Below, piece after piece: positions 8,054 through 16,610 of a stretch of DNA of 64,000 nucleotides. Both the position numbers and the translations under genes were made by a program. Source of the stretch: Lachnospiraceae bacterium (GTDB lineage: Bacteria; Bacillota; Clostridia; Lachnospirales; Lachnospiraceae); NCBI GenBank assembly GCA_021200475.1, contig JAJQGP010000094.1, positions 18,691-82,690 of the forward strand, given 5' to 3'. Within the stretch, counting starts at the first letter, position 1; each line of letters opens with the position of its first letter. The notes beneath the pieces were generated by a model. It saw only the letters and a list, made by a program, of their open reading frames with translations, was not told the DNA's origin and did not search any database.

Positions 8054-8632
8054 ATGCAGGATATTTTACAGGTGGGAGCGGTTACTTCTACACATGGCCT
8101 TGCCGGTGAAGTTAAGGTTTACCCTACTACCGATGACCCGATGAGATTTAAAAAACTGAAATCCGTTTTACTGGGCACTCCGGACGAATTACGTGAGCTG
8201 GAGATTGAAAGGGTAAAATTTTTTAAAAACCTTGTGATTCTGAAGTTTCGTGGTCTTGATCGGATTGAGGATGTGGAAGCTTTTCGCGGCCGTCCGCTTT
8301 ACGTAACCCGGGAGAATGCGGTGGAGCTTGAGGAAGGCGAATATTTCATCGCAGACCTGATTGGATTGAAGGTTTATACAGATGAACCGCAGGACATTGG
8401 TCCATCCGTTGACGGAAGAAAAGACACGAATGCAGAGTTATCTGCGGGAGATTCCGCTTTTTCTTTTGGTGAGCTGACCGATGTGCTGCAAACGGGAGCA
8501 AATGATGTCTACGAGGTGACAATAACGGATGGGCGAAAGGTGCTGGTCCCCGCGATCCGGCAGTGTATCCTGAATGTTGACATTGAAAAAGGCAGTATGC
8601 TTGTCCATCTGCTGGAGGGACTTCTGGAATGA
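8054..8632 (+). CDS. rimM: Ribosome maturation factor RimM
   Basis: A 192-residue 16S rRNA processing/30S head assembly factor. The N-terminal RimM domain has ILQVGAVTSTHGLAGEVKVYPTTDDPMRF and the C-terminal PRC-barrel has EYFIADLIGLKVYTDE and VLVPAIRQCILNVDIEKG. A polar insertion of about 25 residues (SVDGRKDTNAELSAGDSAFS) lies within the PRC-barrel and is unusual for the family. The stop overlaps the trmD start by four bases (ATGA), so the two genes are translationally coupled. Confidence 0.94.
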   Translation: MQDILQVGAVTSTHGLAGEVKVYPTTDDPMRFKKLKSVLLGTPDELRELEIERVKFFKNLVILKFRGLDRIEDVEAFRGRPLYVTRENAVELEEGEYFIADLIGLKVYTDEPQDIGPSVDGRKDTNAELSAGDSAFSFGELTDVLQTGANDVYEVTITDGRKVLVPAIRQCILNVDIEKGSMLVHLLEGLLE

Positions 8633-9492
8633 ATTTTTACGTAATGACCCTGTTTCCGGAAATGATTGAGCAGGGGATGCATACGAGCATTACCGGACGG
8701 GCAATCGAGAAAGGCCTGCTCTCACTGAAAACCGTCAATATCCGTGACTATTCTGTCACCGGAAACGGGCGAATCGATGATTATCCCTATGGGGGCGGTG
8801 CGGGCATGGTAATGCAGGCTGAGCCCGTCTGCCGCGCATACGAAGACCTCTTATACCAGATCACCGGTCCCGGCGAAAAGCCGGATGTGATTTTGGAAAC
8901 AGATCAGCAATGCTCCCCTGCTTCCGGAAACCAAAAGAGATTTCGCCTGGTCTATCTGACCCCGCAAGGGCGTGTGTTCGATCAGAACATGGCACAGGAA
9001 TTTGCCTGTGAGGAAAACCTTGCTTTCCTTTGCGGACACTATGAAGGAATCGATGAGCGTGTTCTGGAAACCATTGTCACGGATTATGTATCCATAGGAG
9101 ACTATGTGCTTACCGGCGGAGAACTTCCGGCGATGGTCATGATGGACGCAATCGCCCGCATGGTTCCGGGTGTGCTCAGCAATTCGGATTCCGGAGTCTC
9201 AGAAAGCTTTTCGGATGGTCTTCTGGAGTATCCGCAATACAGCCGGCCGGAAATCTGGCGGGGATGCCCGGTTCCTCCGGTGCTGCTGTCCGGTCATCAC
9301 GGAAATGTAGATCACTGGCGTCATGAACAATCTTTGCTGCGGACACTCCTGAACCGCCCGGATCTTCTGAAAAAAGCTGTGCTGGATCAGGAAGACCGGA
9401 AATTTTTACGTAAGGTTCTCGAAAAAGGAACCGATTACACATTAAAACAGGAAACAATTTCTGTCTTACAGAGCATTCTGGAGCAAAACTGA
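8629..9492 (+). CDS. trmD: tRNA (guanine37-N1)-methyltransferase TrmD
   Basis: 287 residues; methylates G37 of tRNAs reading CNN codons using SAM. Family motifs are YVMTLFPEMI, DDYPYGGGAGMVMQ (trefoil-knot region), LCGHYEGIDERV and SIGDYVLTGGELPAMVMMDAIARMVPGVL. Downstream are LLEYPQYSRP, PPVLLSGHHGNVDHWR and the C-terminal domain. A short polar insertion (TDQQCSPASGNQKR) precedes RLVYLTPQGR. Coupled to rimM. Confidence 0.96.
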   Translation: MNFYVMTLFPEMIEQGMHTSITGRAIEKGLLSLKTVNIRDYSVTGNGRIDDYPYGGGAGMVMQAEPVCRAYEDLLYQITGPGEKPDVILETDQQCSPASGNQKRFRLVYLTPQGRVFDQNMAQEFACEENLAFLCGHYEGIDERVLETIVTDYVSIGDYVLTGGELPAMVMMDAIARMVPGVLSNSDSGVSESFSDGLLEYPQYSRPEIWRGCPVPPVLLSGHHGNVDHWRHEQSLLRTLLNRPDLLKKAVLDQEDRKFLRKVLEKGTDYTLKQETISVLQSILEQN

Positions 9493-9816
9493 CCTTTCTG
9501 TGTATCAATGAGCCTGGATGGATCGAAAGCAGCTATAAATCCATGGCAGAGCGTTGTCAGTGGGAACAGGTGTGAACAGAAACCACACGGAAAAAGTTTG
9601 TAAAATCAGTTAATATTTTCTTGCATTTTGTCAGGAATCATGCTACACTGTTTGGCGTTGTGAAATAGATGGTCCTCTGGTACAGTCTGTGCGGGCTTGC
9701 CGCATCTGTCTCCGGTAAGAAGGGCAGCTGCGGGATTTGTCCTGAAGAAAGTGTTTGGGCGAACAGAGTCAGAAGCACGCGTATTACGAACATCCAGTAT
9801 AGGAAGGAGATCCACA
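9493..9816 (+). other. trmD-rplS intergenic region and L19 leader
   Basis: 324 bases without a gene. The first 120 show nothing clear. A promoter at 9621-9649 starts a leader of about 160 bases before rplS. The leader is GC-rich and could fold, and ribosomal L19 leaders are known in Firmicutes, but I could not match a specific consensus. Confidence 0.5.
9621..9649 (+). promoter_or_regulatory. Extended -10 promoter for rplS
   Basis: TTGCAT (9621-9626), a 17-base spacer ending TGC, and TACACT (9644-9649). Confidence 0.65.
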
Positions 9817-10164
9817 ATGAGCGATATTATTAAAAAGATTGAGGATGCTCAGCTGAAGGCTGAGGTTCCGCAGTTTTCTGTAGGCGATACCGTCAGAGTA
9901 TACGGTAAGATCAAAGAGGGAAACCGTGAGCGAATTCAGGTGTTTGAAGGAATCGTAATGAAAAAACAGGGCGGTGGTGTCCGCGCTACATTTACGGTTC
10001 GCAAGAATTCGAACGGCGTAGGCGTAGAGAAAACCTGGCCGCTGCATTCCCCGTCTGTTGAGAAGGTAGAAGTTGTGAGACGCGGTAAGGTAAGACGCGC
10101 GAAGCTGACATACCTGAGAGGACGTGTAGGAAAGAAAGCGAAAGTAAAAGAGCTTGTGAAATAA
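9817..10164 (+). CDS. rplS: 50S ribosomal protein L19
   Basis: 115 residues starting [14 protein letters not shown], with [23 protein letters not shown] and the conserved [30 protein letters not shown]-terminus. L19 sits at the 30S-50S interface. AAGGAGA lies 7 bases before ATG 9817; the frame is open further upstream but without L19 similarity. Own promoter at 9621 and own terminator at 10176. Confidence 0.97.
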   Translation: MSDIIKKIEDAQLKAEVPQFSVGDTVRVYGKIKEGNRERIQVFEGIVMKKQGGGVRATFTVRKNSNGVGVEKTWPLHSPSVEKVEVVRRGKVRRAKLTYLRGRVGKKAKVKELVK

Positions 10165-10175
10165 GGATCGGATCA

Positions 10176-10207
10176 GGGAGATTACATTTATGTATTCTCC
10201 CTTTTTT
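10176..10207 (+). terminator. Terminator after rplS
   Basis: GGGAGATTACA stem with TGTATTCTCCC, followed by six T. Confidence 0.85.
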
Positions 10208-10265
10208 GCTAAAACCAGCAGAACAGCCTGCTGTTCTGTCATGTAAGCGAACAACAGGAGGAGCC

Positions 10266-10811
10266 ATGAACACGAAAAAAAAATCCGTAATTCGATCTGT
10301 ATTTTTGTGGGCATTTGAAATTCTGGTCGTGCTTCTGTTCGCTTATGTCGTGGTTTACTTTTTCGGACAGACAAGGACAAATATCGGCCAGTCTATGAAT
10401 ACCACTCTTTCCGGCGGCGACACTGTGCTTTTAAATACATTTGCCTATCAATTCAGTACGCCTAAGCGAGGCGATGTCATCGCGTTTAAACCAAATGGAA
10501 GCAGTACCGCCTATACAAGTATTAAACGGGTAGTCGGTCTGCCTGGTGAAACGATCCAGATCAAAAATGGCATGATTTATATCGACGGAGAGGTTTATAT
10601 CGAAGAAAATAATTTTCCCTCGATTACAGACCCCGGGCTGGCTGAAGATGGCGTCACGCTTGGCGACAGAGAATATTTCGTGCTGGGAGATAACCGCAAC
10701 AACAGCGAAGATAGCCGTTACGCAGATATTGGCGTTGTCTCAGCCGATTATATTGAGGGTAAGGTGTGGTTTGTGATTTCCCCATCTGAACATTGGGGAT
10801 TTGTGAATTAA
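10266..10811 (+). CDS. lepB: Signal peptidase I (first of three)
   Basis: 181 residues; membrane serine protease that cleaves signal peptides of exported proteins. A single N-terminal transmembrane helix (SVFLWAFEILVVLLFAYVVVYFF) precedes the catalytic Ser in GQSMNTTL, the catalytic Lys in SIKRVVGLPGE and the box III/E motif VLGDNRNNSEDSR. ACAGGAGGAGCC before ATG 10266 fixes the start. It lies between rplS and rbgA, the usual Clostridia position for lepB, so it is probably the ancestral copy. Two further paralogues follow at 11772 and 12397. Confidence 0.93.
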   Translation: MNTKKKSVIRSVFLWAFEILVVLLFAYVVVYFFGQTRTNIGQSMNTTLSGGDTVLLNTFAYQFSTPKRGDVIAFKPNGSSTAYTSIKRVVGLPGETIQIKNGMIYIDGEVYIEENNFPSITDPGLAEDGVTLGDREYFVLGDNRNNSEDSRYADIGVVSADYIEGKVWFVISPSEHWGFVN

Positions 10812-10822
10812 TGGAGGAGTGT

Positions 10823-11668
10823 ATGGCATACCAGTGGTATCCGGGGCACATGACGAAAGCAAAGCGGATGATGCAGGAAGATGTGAAGCTTGTCGATCTG
10901 GTCATTGAATTGACGGATGCACGGGCTCCGCAGTCCGGGCGGAATCCGGATATTGATGAGCTTGGAAAAAACAAATTCCGTGTAATTCTGCTGAACAAGG
11001 CGGATATGGCGGATGAACAGCAAAACGCCTGTTGGGAAGCGTATTTTCGGGCAAAAGGCCTGTTTGCCGCGGCAGTTAATTCCAGGACTGGGGCCGGAAT
11101 GAAGCGGATACAAAACGTTATTATGGAAGCTTGTCAGGAAAAGATAGAACGCGACCGGAAGCGCGGTATACTGAACCGGCCGGTACGGGCTATGGTAGCC
11201 GGTATCCCGAATGTCGGAAAGTCAACCTTTATTAATTCCTTTGCCGGAAAGGCCTGCGCAAAGACTGGGAATAAGCCGGGCGTGACAAGGGGAAAGCAGT
11301 GGATCCGCCTGAATAAAAGCGTAGAGCTTCTGGATACACCCGGGATTCTCTGGCCGAAGATTGATGATCCCAGGGTGGGACAGCGGCTGGCTGCGCTTGG
11401 CTCCATACGGGATGAAATTATCCAGACAGAAGAGCTCTCTCTGTGGGTACTTGGGTTTATAAAAAAGAATTATCCGGGGTTTTTGTCTGCCCGCTATTCC
11501 ATTGCAGAGGATGCGGACGAGACGTTTTTGCTTGGTGAGATTGCCAGAGTACGTGGATGCATCCGCACCGGAAACGAACCGGATTACGAAAAAGCAGCGG
11601 CTCTGCTTCTCGATGATTTCCGCAGTGGCCGAATCGGTCGGATCACCCTGGAGTCGGCACCCAGGTAA
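10823..11668 (+). CDS. rbgA: Ribosome biogenesis GTPase RbgA (YlqF)
   Basis: 281 residues, a circularly permuted GTPase acting late in 50S assembly. The N-terminal WYPGHMTKAKRMM is characteristic. The G motifs occur in permuted order: NKAD (G4), then GIPNVGKST (G1), then DTPGILWPK (G3). A C-terminal RNA-binding domain follows. GGAGG precedes ATG 10823. It is 11 bases after lepB and likely in the same transcript. Confidence 0.95.
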   Translation: MAYQWYPGHMTKAKRMMQEDVKLVDLVIELTDARAPQSGRNPDIDELGKNKFRVILLNKADMADEQQNACWEAYFRAKGLFAAAVNSRTGAGMKRIQNVIMEACQEKIERDRKRGILNRPVRAMVAGIPNVGKSTFINSFAGKACAKTGNKPGVTRGKQWIRLNKSVELLDTPGILWPKIDDPRVGQRLAALGSIRDEIIQTEELSLWVLGFIKKNYPGFLSARYSIAEDADETFLLGEIARVRGCIRTGNEPDYEKAAALLLDDFRSGRIGRITLESAPR

Positions 11669-11692
11669 GAGCTGACGTGTTACCAAAATATC

Positions 11693-11749
11693 GTATCATT
11701 CAGAACAGACCGAAGCACAGTCCTGTATACTGCTGTTCTGAATCATTAC
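11693..11749 (+). repeat. Family-1 repeat, 57-base palindromic copy
   Basis: GTATCATTCAGAACAG (11693-11708) and CTGTTCTGAATCATTAC (11733-11749) form a near-perfect inverted repeat around a short loop. Only the terminal arms are kept. Confidence 0.75.
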
Positions 11750-11771
11750 AAGATAACAAGAAAGAAGATGG

Positions 11772-12365
11772 ATGGGGACAATGAGCAGAAAAAAAGAACA
11801 GAACAATACTGCTGACGAGGTGAATCGAGTGGATCCGAAAAGAGAAATATTAAGCTGGATCTTATATATCGGCTTTGTAATTCTGGCAACCTGGCTGATT
11901 CTGCATTTCGTTGGTCAGAGAACGGTTGTAGACGGTCGTTCCATGAATGATACCCTTCAGGATGGGGATAATCTGATTGTGGAAAAGCTTTCCTACCGCT
12001 TTGGAGACCCGCAGCGCTTTGATATTATCGTATTTCAGCCTTATGAGGATTCCAGTGAGCTCTATATCAAGCGAATCATCGGCCTTCCCGGTGAAACCGT
12101 ACGCATTGATGCGGATGGCAGTATTTACATTGACGGCGAGCTGCTTGAGGAGGATTATGGCAGAGAAACGATTGAAAATCCCGGACGGGCAAGCGAAGAG
12201 ATCACCCTGGGGGAGGATGAATATTTTGTCCTGGGTGATAATCGCAACAACAGTACGGACAGCCGGACAGAACGCGTTGGAAATGTCAGCCGGGATTCGA
12301 TCGTCGGCAAGGCATGGCTGCGTATCTGGCCGCTTAGCAGCTTCGGTTTCCTGACACATCAGTAG
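11772..12365 (+). CDS. lepB: Signal peptidase I (second of three)
   Basis: 197 residues; a paralogue of the gene at 10266. A lysine-rich cytoplasmic start, one transmembrane helix (ILSWILYIGFVILATWLILHFV), catalytic Ser in DGRSMNDTL, catalytic Lys in YIKRIIGLPGE and VLGDNRNNSTDSR. An in-frame ATG at 11781 is an alternative start; neither has a strong ribosome-binding site. All catalytic motifs are intact, so it should be active. It lies downstream of a family-1 repeat. Confidence 0.9.
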   Translation: MGTMSRKKEQNNTADEVNRVDPKREILSWILYIGFVILATWLILHFVGQRTVVDGRSMNDTLQDGDNLIVEKLSYRFGDPQRFDIIVFQPYEDSSELYIKRIIGLPGETVRIDADGSIYIDGELLEEDYGRETIENPGRASEEITLGEDEYFVLGDNRNNSTDSRTERVGNVSRDSIVGKAWLRIWPLSSFGFLTHQ

Positions 12366-12396
12366 GGTTCCTGTGGTGTGGGCGTCCGATCTGCTT

Positions 12397-13008
12397 ATGC
12401 CAGAGGCGATACAGGGAAGTTTGAGGGAGAAGCGCTTGAAGAAGGGTGAAGAAAAAGCGGAAAAAAAGAATAGAAAGAAGAAAAAAAGTATTGTCCGGGA
12501 GGCGCTGAGCTGGATTTTTTACTTTATTCTGATTTGCGGTGCGGCTTATCTGATTGTCAATTATGTCGCAGAACGCACCGAAGTACGGGGGGAATCCATG
12601 TATCCGGCACTCAGTGACGGAGATCAGCTGATCGTCGACATGATTTCCTACCACTTTACGGATCCAAAACGGTTCGATATCGTTGTCTTTCCATTTCAGT
12701 ATCAGGAAGACACTTATTACATCAAAAGAATTATCGGTCTTCCGGGAGAAACGGTTCAGATTGTGGACGGCGTCGTATATATCAACGGGGAGATTCTGGA
12801 AGATTCTTATGGAAATGAAATGATCCGGAATCCGGGACTGGCCTCGGTGGAGATTACGCTTGGTGACCAGGAATACTTTGTTCTTGGAGACAACCGCAAT
12901 AACAGTACGGACAGCCGGGAGCCGAGTGTCGGAAATATCACAAGAGACCAGATTATAGGGAAAGCGGTTTTGCGAATCTGGCCGTTTCCATCGTTTGGAC
13001 TGCTATAG
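12397..13008 (+). CDS. lepB: Signal peptidase I (third of three)
   Basis: About 203 residues; closest to its left neighbour. Very basic start (KKGEEKAEKKNRKKKKS), a transmembrane helix (ALSWIFYFILICGAAYLIVNYVA), catalytic Ser in RGESMYPAL, catalytic Lys in YIKRIIGLPGE and VLGDNRNNSTDSR. The start is uncertain: ATG 12397 lacks a clear ribosome-binding site, while TTG 12436 has GAGGGAGA 5 bases upstream and would give a protein matching the other copies better. Tandem duplication is the likely origin. Confidence 0.85.
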   Translation: MPEAIQGSLREKRLKKGEEKAEKKNRKKKKSIVREALSWIFYFILICGAAYLIVNYVAERTEVRGESMYPALSDGDQLIVDMISYHFTDPKRFDIVVFPFQYQEDTYYIKRIIGLPGETVQIVDGVVYINGEILEDSYGNEMIRNPGLASVEITLGDQEYFVLGDNRNNSTDSREPSVGNITRDQIIGKAVLRIWPFPSFGLL

Positions 13009-13040
13009 TGAACGACAAAATTCTTTTGTCATTCACTATA
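13004..13040 (+). terminator. Hairpin at the lepB3 stop codon
   Basis: TATAGTGAACGACAAAA (from 13004) pairs with TTTTGTCATTCACTATA (to 13040). The stop codon is inside the left arm. A further arm GTCGTTTACTATA ends at 13126, so the whole 13004-13126 block is bounded by inverted copies of TATAGTGAACGAC. Confidence 0.6.
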
Positions 13041-13043
13041 AAT

Positions 13044-13094
13044 GATGCACACAGACGCGCATGGAATGGCTGCTTTGCAGCCTCGCGTCTGGCA
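13044..13094 (+). repeat. Family-2 structured repeat, copy 1
   Basis: GATGCACACAGACGCG, CATGGAAT, then stem GGCTGC-TTT-GCAGCC inside outer stem AGACGCG/CGCGTCT. It matches 52921-52971 in order and spacing, with the stems changed on both sides. Confidence 0.65.
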
Positions 13095-13136
13095 CACAGT
13101 AAAACGACTTACGTCGTTTACTATAAAATAAAAGGA

Positions 13137-13154
13137 ACTGTTTTGAATCATTAC
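13137..13154 (+). repeat. Family-1 repeat, half copy
   Basis: AACTGTTTTGAATCATTAC-like end, nearly identical to the right arm of the 11693 copy, just before the rnhB ribosome-binding site. Confidence 0.55.
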
Positions 13155-13169
13155 AAATAAGGGGACTTC

Positions 13170-13928
13170 ATGAAGCAGATAAAAGAAATCAGAGAAGAAT
13201 TTGCGCAGGCCGGGGAATCTGAGCTTTCGCTGCTGTTTGAGAAATACGAAACTGACAGCCGGAGCGGAGTCCGCGGCCTGGTTGTGCAATACCGGAAAAA
13301 ACTGGAGCGGCTTGCTGCGGAACGGAAAAGACTCGAAACTATGCGTATTTATGAACATAAATATGAAGAACTGGGTCTGGTCTGCGGCATCGATGAAGCC
13401 GGCCGCGGCCCGCTGGCGGGTCCTGTTGTGGCCGGAGCAGTGATTCTGCCGGTGGATTGTGAAATCCTGTATCTGAATGATTCAAAGAAGCTCACGCCTG
13501 CACGGCGGGAGGAGCTGTTTGATGAAATACAGGAAAAAGCTGTCGCATATGGCATTGGTATGACATCTCCAGCCCGGATTGATGAAATTAATATTTTACA
13601 GGCCACTTATGAAGCCATGCGGGAGGCCATTTCCAAACTGAATCCGCAGCCAGAGATATTGCTGAATGATGCAGTGACGATTCCCCAGGTTTCCTGCAGG
13701 CAGGTACCGATCATCGGCGGGGATGGAAAAAGCCTGTCGATTGCGGCTGCCAGCGTACTGGCTAAGGTGACCAGAGACCGGCTCATGATGGAATACGACC
13801 GGATAATGCCGCAATACGGGTTTGCCGCACACAAAGGCTATGGCACCACAGCGCATATTGAGGCGCTGAAACAGTATGGACCATCTCCAATTCACAGAAA
13901 AACCTTTATCGGACACTTTCTGGAGTAG
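13170..13928 (+). CDS. rnhB: Ribonuclease HII
   Basis: 252 residues; cleaves RNA in RNA-DNA hybrids and misincorporated ribonucleotides. About 70 N-terminal helical residues precede the catalytic domain, as in many Firmicutes RNase HII. GIDEAGRGPLAGPVVAGAV carries the first Asp-Glu pair, LNDSKKL and GGDGKSLSIAAASVLAKVTRDRLM the remaining acidic residues, and GYGTTAHIEAL the C-terminal block. AAGGGGA precedes ATG 13170. Followed at 55 bases by yraN. Confidence 0.95.
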   Translation: MKQIKEIREEFAQAGESELSLLFEKYETDSRSGVRGLVVQYRKKLERLAAERKRLETMRIYEHKYEELGLVCGIDEAGRGPLAGPVVAGAVILPVDCEILYLNDSKKLTPARREELFDEIQEKAVAYGIGMTSPARIDEINILQATYEAMREAISKLNPQPEILLNDAVTIPQVSCRQVPIIGGDGKSLSIAAASVLAKVTRDRLMMEYDRIMPQYGFAAHKGYGTTAHIEALKQYGPSPIHRKTFIGHFLE

Positions 13929-13983
13929 TTACCCCATGGATGCAGACCAAAACAGGCATGGCAGAATTCACGGAGAAATTTTT

Positions 13984-14331
13984 ATGAACAAACGTATGGT
14001 CGGTTCTGCATATGAAGCACGTGCGGCAGCACATCTGGAATCGCTTGGATACCGCATCGTATGTCAGAATTATCGCTCCCGGGCCGGCGAGATCGACCTG
14101 GTTGCCCGTCATCAGGGATATCTTGTGTTTGTGGAAGTGAAATATCGTTCCGACAGGAGCAGTGGAAGCGCAGCAGAAGCCGTCGATTTCAAAAAGCAGC
14201 AGCGGATTATCCGCGTGGCACGGTGGTATCTGATGGAGCATCATCTGCCGGAAGAGACACCTGTGCGTTTTGATGTTGTTGCGTTTGATGAAAATCAGGT
14301 ATGTGTGATACCAGATGCATTTTGGGCATAA
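13984..14331 (+). CDS. yraN: YraN/UPF0102 family endonuclease-like protein
   Basis: 115 residues. A PD-(D/E)xK-like core is visible in RAGEIDLVARHQGYLVFVEVKYRS. Family members usually sit next to rnhB, as here, and are thought to act on recombination or repair intermediates, but a firm function is not established. The start at 13984 follows GGAGAAAT. Confidence 0.9.
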   Translation: MNKRMVGSAYEARAAAHLESLGYRIVCQNYRSRAGEIDLVARHQGYLVFVEVKYRSDRSSGSAAEAVDFKKQQRIIRVARWYLMEHHLPEETPVRFDVVAFDENQVCVIPDAFWA

Positions 14332-14338
14332 AACTTTC

Positions 14339-14360
14339 GTAACAGTTCAGAGCAGCATCG
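14339..14360 (+). repeat. Family-1 repeat, half copy
   Basis: GTAACAGTTCAGAGCAGCATCG equals the reverse complement of the right end of the 7796 element with one change. Confidence 0.6.
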
Positions 14361-14408
14361 AAAAAAACGGGTGCTGTGTGCAAATCTGAAAGAGACAGGA
14401 GTACAGGC

Positions 14409-15302
14409 ATGATGCATTTGATCAGAAAGAAAGAGGGAAGTCATTTACGGGAAAACACGCAGGATGGAGTACTCTACTTTACGTTTCCGGCTTATGAAGA
14501 GCTTCCCTTCCTGACGCATGGCTTTAGCAGTCGAATTGGCGGAGTCAGTGAGCGGGAACTTGGAGAAATGAACCTGAGCTTTACCCGCGGAGATGACCCA
14601 CAGCGCGTAAGAGAAAATTTTCACAGAATTGCGGCCGCGGTCGGATTTCCTTACGATCGCATGGTTTTTTCCTGTCAGACACATACGACAAATGTTCGCG
14701 AAGTGACGGAGAAAGACTGTGGAAAAGGTTATCTGTGCGAGCGGGATTATCAGGATGTAGATGGCCTGGTGACGAATGTACCGGGTGTGGTTCTGACAAC
14801 CTTTTACGCGGACTGTGTGCCGCTTTTTTTCGTGGACCCGGTTCACAGGGCAATCGGACTGTCTCATTCCGGCTGGCGCGGCACAGTAAATGACATCGCC
14901 GGGGCAACCGTGAGAAAAATGAACGAATTATATAAAACCGATCCTTCTGACCTGCTTGCTGCCATTGGCCCATCTATCTGCAAAGACTGTTACGAGGTCG
15001 GCGAGGATGTGATTTTGGAAGTGCGAAATCATTTTCCTGAGAAGCTGTGGCCGATTTTATATTCCGGTAAAAGCAGCGAAAAAACAGACGAACCAAAAAG
15101 GGAATCTGCTGACAGTAACAACAAATATCAGCTGAATCTTTGGGAATGCTGCCGGCAAAACATGCTGCACGCCGGCCTGTGCACAGAAAATATTACCGTT
15201 ACAGACCTGTGCACCTGCTGCAATCCGGAAATCTTTTTCTCTCATCGCGCTTCACATGGGAAACGCGGAAATCTGGCGGCTTTTCTGGCTTTGAAAGAAT
15301 GA
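14409..15302 (+). CDS. pgeF: Laccase-domain protein (purine nucleoside phosphorylase / DUF152 family)
   Basis: 297 residues of the YfiH/YlmD family. Metal and active-site motifs are HGFSSRIGG, CQTHTTNV, TTFYADCVPLFF and GLSHSGWRGT, with CTCCNPEIFFSHR near the C-terminus. The family has been assigned purine nucleoside phosphorylase/adenosine deaminase activity and, in E. coli, peptidoglycan-editing roles; which applies here is not visible. ATG 14409 lies 7 bases after AGGAG. A low-complexity polar segment (SGKSSEKTDEPKRESADSNN) is inserted before the last third. Confidence 0.88.
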   Translation: MMHLIRKKEGSHLRENTQDGVLYFTFPAYEELPFLTHGFSSRIGGVSERELGEMNLSFTRGDDPQRVRENFHRIAAAVGFPYDRMVFSCQTHTTNVREVTEKDCGKGYLCERDYQDVDGLVTNVPGVVLTTFYADCVPLFFVDPVHRAIGLSHSGWRGTVNDIAGATVRKMNELYKTDPSDLLAAIGPSICKDCYEVGEDVILEVRNHFPEKLWPILYSGKSSEKTDEPKRESADSNNKYQLNLWECCRQNMLHAGLCTENITVTDLCTCCNPEIFFSHRASHGKRGNLAAFLALKE

Positions 15303-15319
15303 CTGTATGCACTTTTTTA

Positions 15320-15348
15320 TTGACGCACAGGACGCAAGATGCTATACT
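15320..15348 (+). promoter_or_regulatory. Promoter of the prs gene, extended -10
   Basis: TTGACG (15320-15325), a 17-base spacer ending TGC, and TATACT (15343-15348). Leader of about 55 bases. Confidence 0.7.
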
Positions 15349-15410
15349 TTTTGCGTGTTTTTCAGATGAATTCATATAAAACGTACCTTGTACGAAAGAG
15401 AGGGAGACCT

Positions 15411-16592
15411 ATGTCCGAAATAGAATCGCTGGATCAGATCATGCCGGTCGGTCCGCTGAAAATAGCAGCTCTGGAGGGCTGCCGGGAATTTGGAGCAGCC
15501 GTTGACGCGTGCCTTGTAGAGTCCAGAAAGAACAGCCATCTGAAACCAGAGAACAGCAATGTCATCTCTCAGCCCGGATATATCGCAGATACCTATCTGC
15601 TGGACTGCAGCTGTCCCCGATTTGGCACTGGAGAAGGCAAAGGGCAGATCAACGATTCTGTCCGCGGCACGGATCTGTATATCCTGGTAGATGTTTGCAA
15701 CTACAGCCTTACCTACACGGTCTGTGGTCATGTAAACCATATGTCCCCGGATAACCATTTCCAGGATTTGAAGCGCATTATCGCCACGGCGAATGGGAAA
15801 GCGAAGCGAGTGAATGTTGTGATGCCTTTCCTGTATGAGGGCAGACAGCATAAACGTTCCAAAAGAGAATCCCTGGATTGCTCCCTGGCCCTGCAGGAGC
15901 TGGCGGATATGGGAGTCTCCAATATTATTACATTTGACGCGCACGACCCGCGGGTGCAGAATGCCATTCCGCTGAGCGGCTTTGATTCCTTTATGCCGAC
16001 TTACCAGTTTCTGAAGGCACTGGTAGACAATGTCGAGGATTTTCAGATCGATAATGATCATCTGATGATTATCAGCCCGGACGAAGGTGCCATGAGCCGA
16101 GCGGTATACTTTTCCGGCATCCTTGGCGTAGATATGGGTATGTTTTACAAGCGAAGGGATTATTCCGTTATTGTGGATGGGAAAAACCCGATCGTAGCAC
16201 ATGAGTTTCTGGGTGATTCAGTCGAAGGCAAAGACGTGATTGTTGTGGACGATATGATTTCTTCCGGAGAGAGTATGCTTGATGTTGCGAAACAGGTGAA
16301 AGAACGCGGTGCAAGGCGTGTATTTGTTTGTACGACCTTCGGTCTTTTTACAAATGGACTAGCAAAATTCGACAGCTATTACGAACAGGGATTTATTACG
16401 AAAGTGGTGACCACCAATCTCCATTACCGGAACCCGGAGCTGCTTTCGAAGCCATATTATGCGGAAGCAGATATGACAAAGTTCCTTGCTACGATTATTG
16501 AGACTCTGAACCATGATTCGACTCTGAGTAATATTGAGACACCGACCGCGAAAATTCATGAGTTGCTTTCAAAGATTCATAATAAGGACTAA
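15411..16592 (+). CDS. prs: Ribose-phosphate pyrophosphokinase (long form)
   Basis: 393 residues, longer than the classical 315-residue enzyme. Makes PRPP from ribose-5-phosphate and ATP for nucleotide, His and Trp synthesis. KRSKRESLDCSLALQELADMG matches the catalytic flexible-loop region, ITFDAHDPRVQNAIPLSGFDSF the ATP/ribose site, and VIVVDDMISSGESM the PRPP-binding loop. The extra N-terminal 60 residues are typical of a Lachnospiraceae subfamily. GAGGGAGACCT precedes ATG 15411. Confidence 0.9.
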   Translation: MSEIESLDQIMPVGPLKIAALEGCREFGAAVDACLVESRKNSHLKPENSNVISQPGYIADTYLLDCSCPRFGTGEGKGQINDSVRGTDLYILVDVCNYSLTYTVCGHVNHMSPDNHFQDLKRIIATANGKAKRVNVVMPFLYEGRQHKRSKRESLDCSLALQELADMGVSNIITFDAHDPRVQNAIPLSGFDSFMPTYQFLKALVDNVEDFQIDNDHLMIISPDEGAMSRAVYFSGILGVDMGMFYKRRDYSVIVDGKNPIVAHEFLGDSVEGKDVIVVDDMISSGESMLDVAKQVKERGARRVFVCTTFGLFTNGLAKFDSYYEQGFITKVVTTNLHYRNPELLSKPYYAEADMTKFLATIIETLNHDSTLSNIETPTAKIHELLSKIHNKD

Positions 16593-16610
16593 ACAGAAAC
16601 TGGATGGAAT

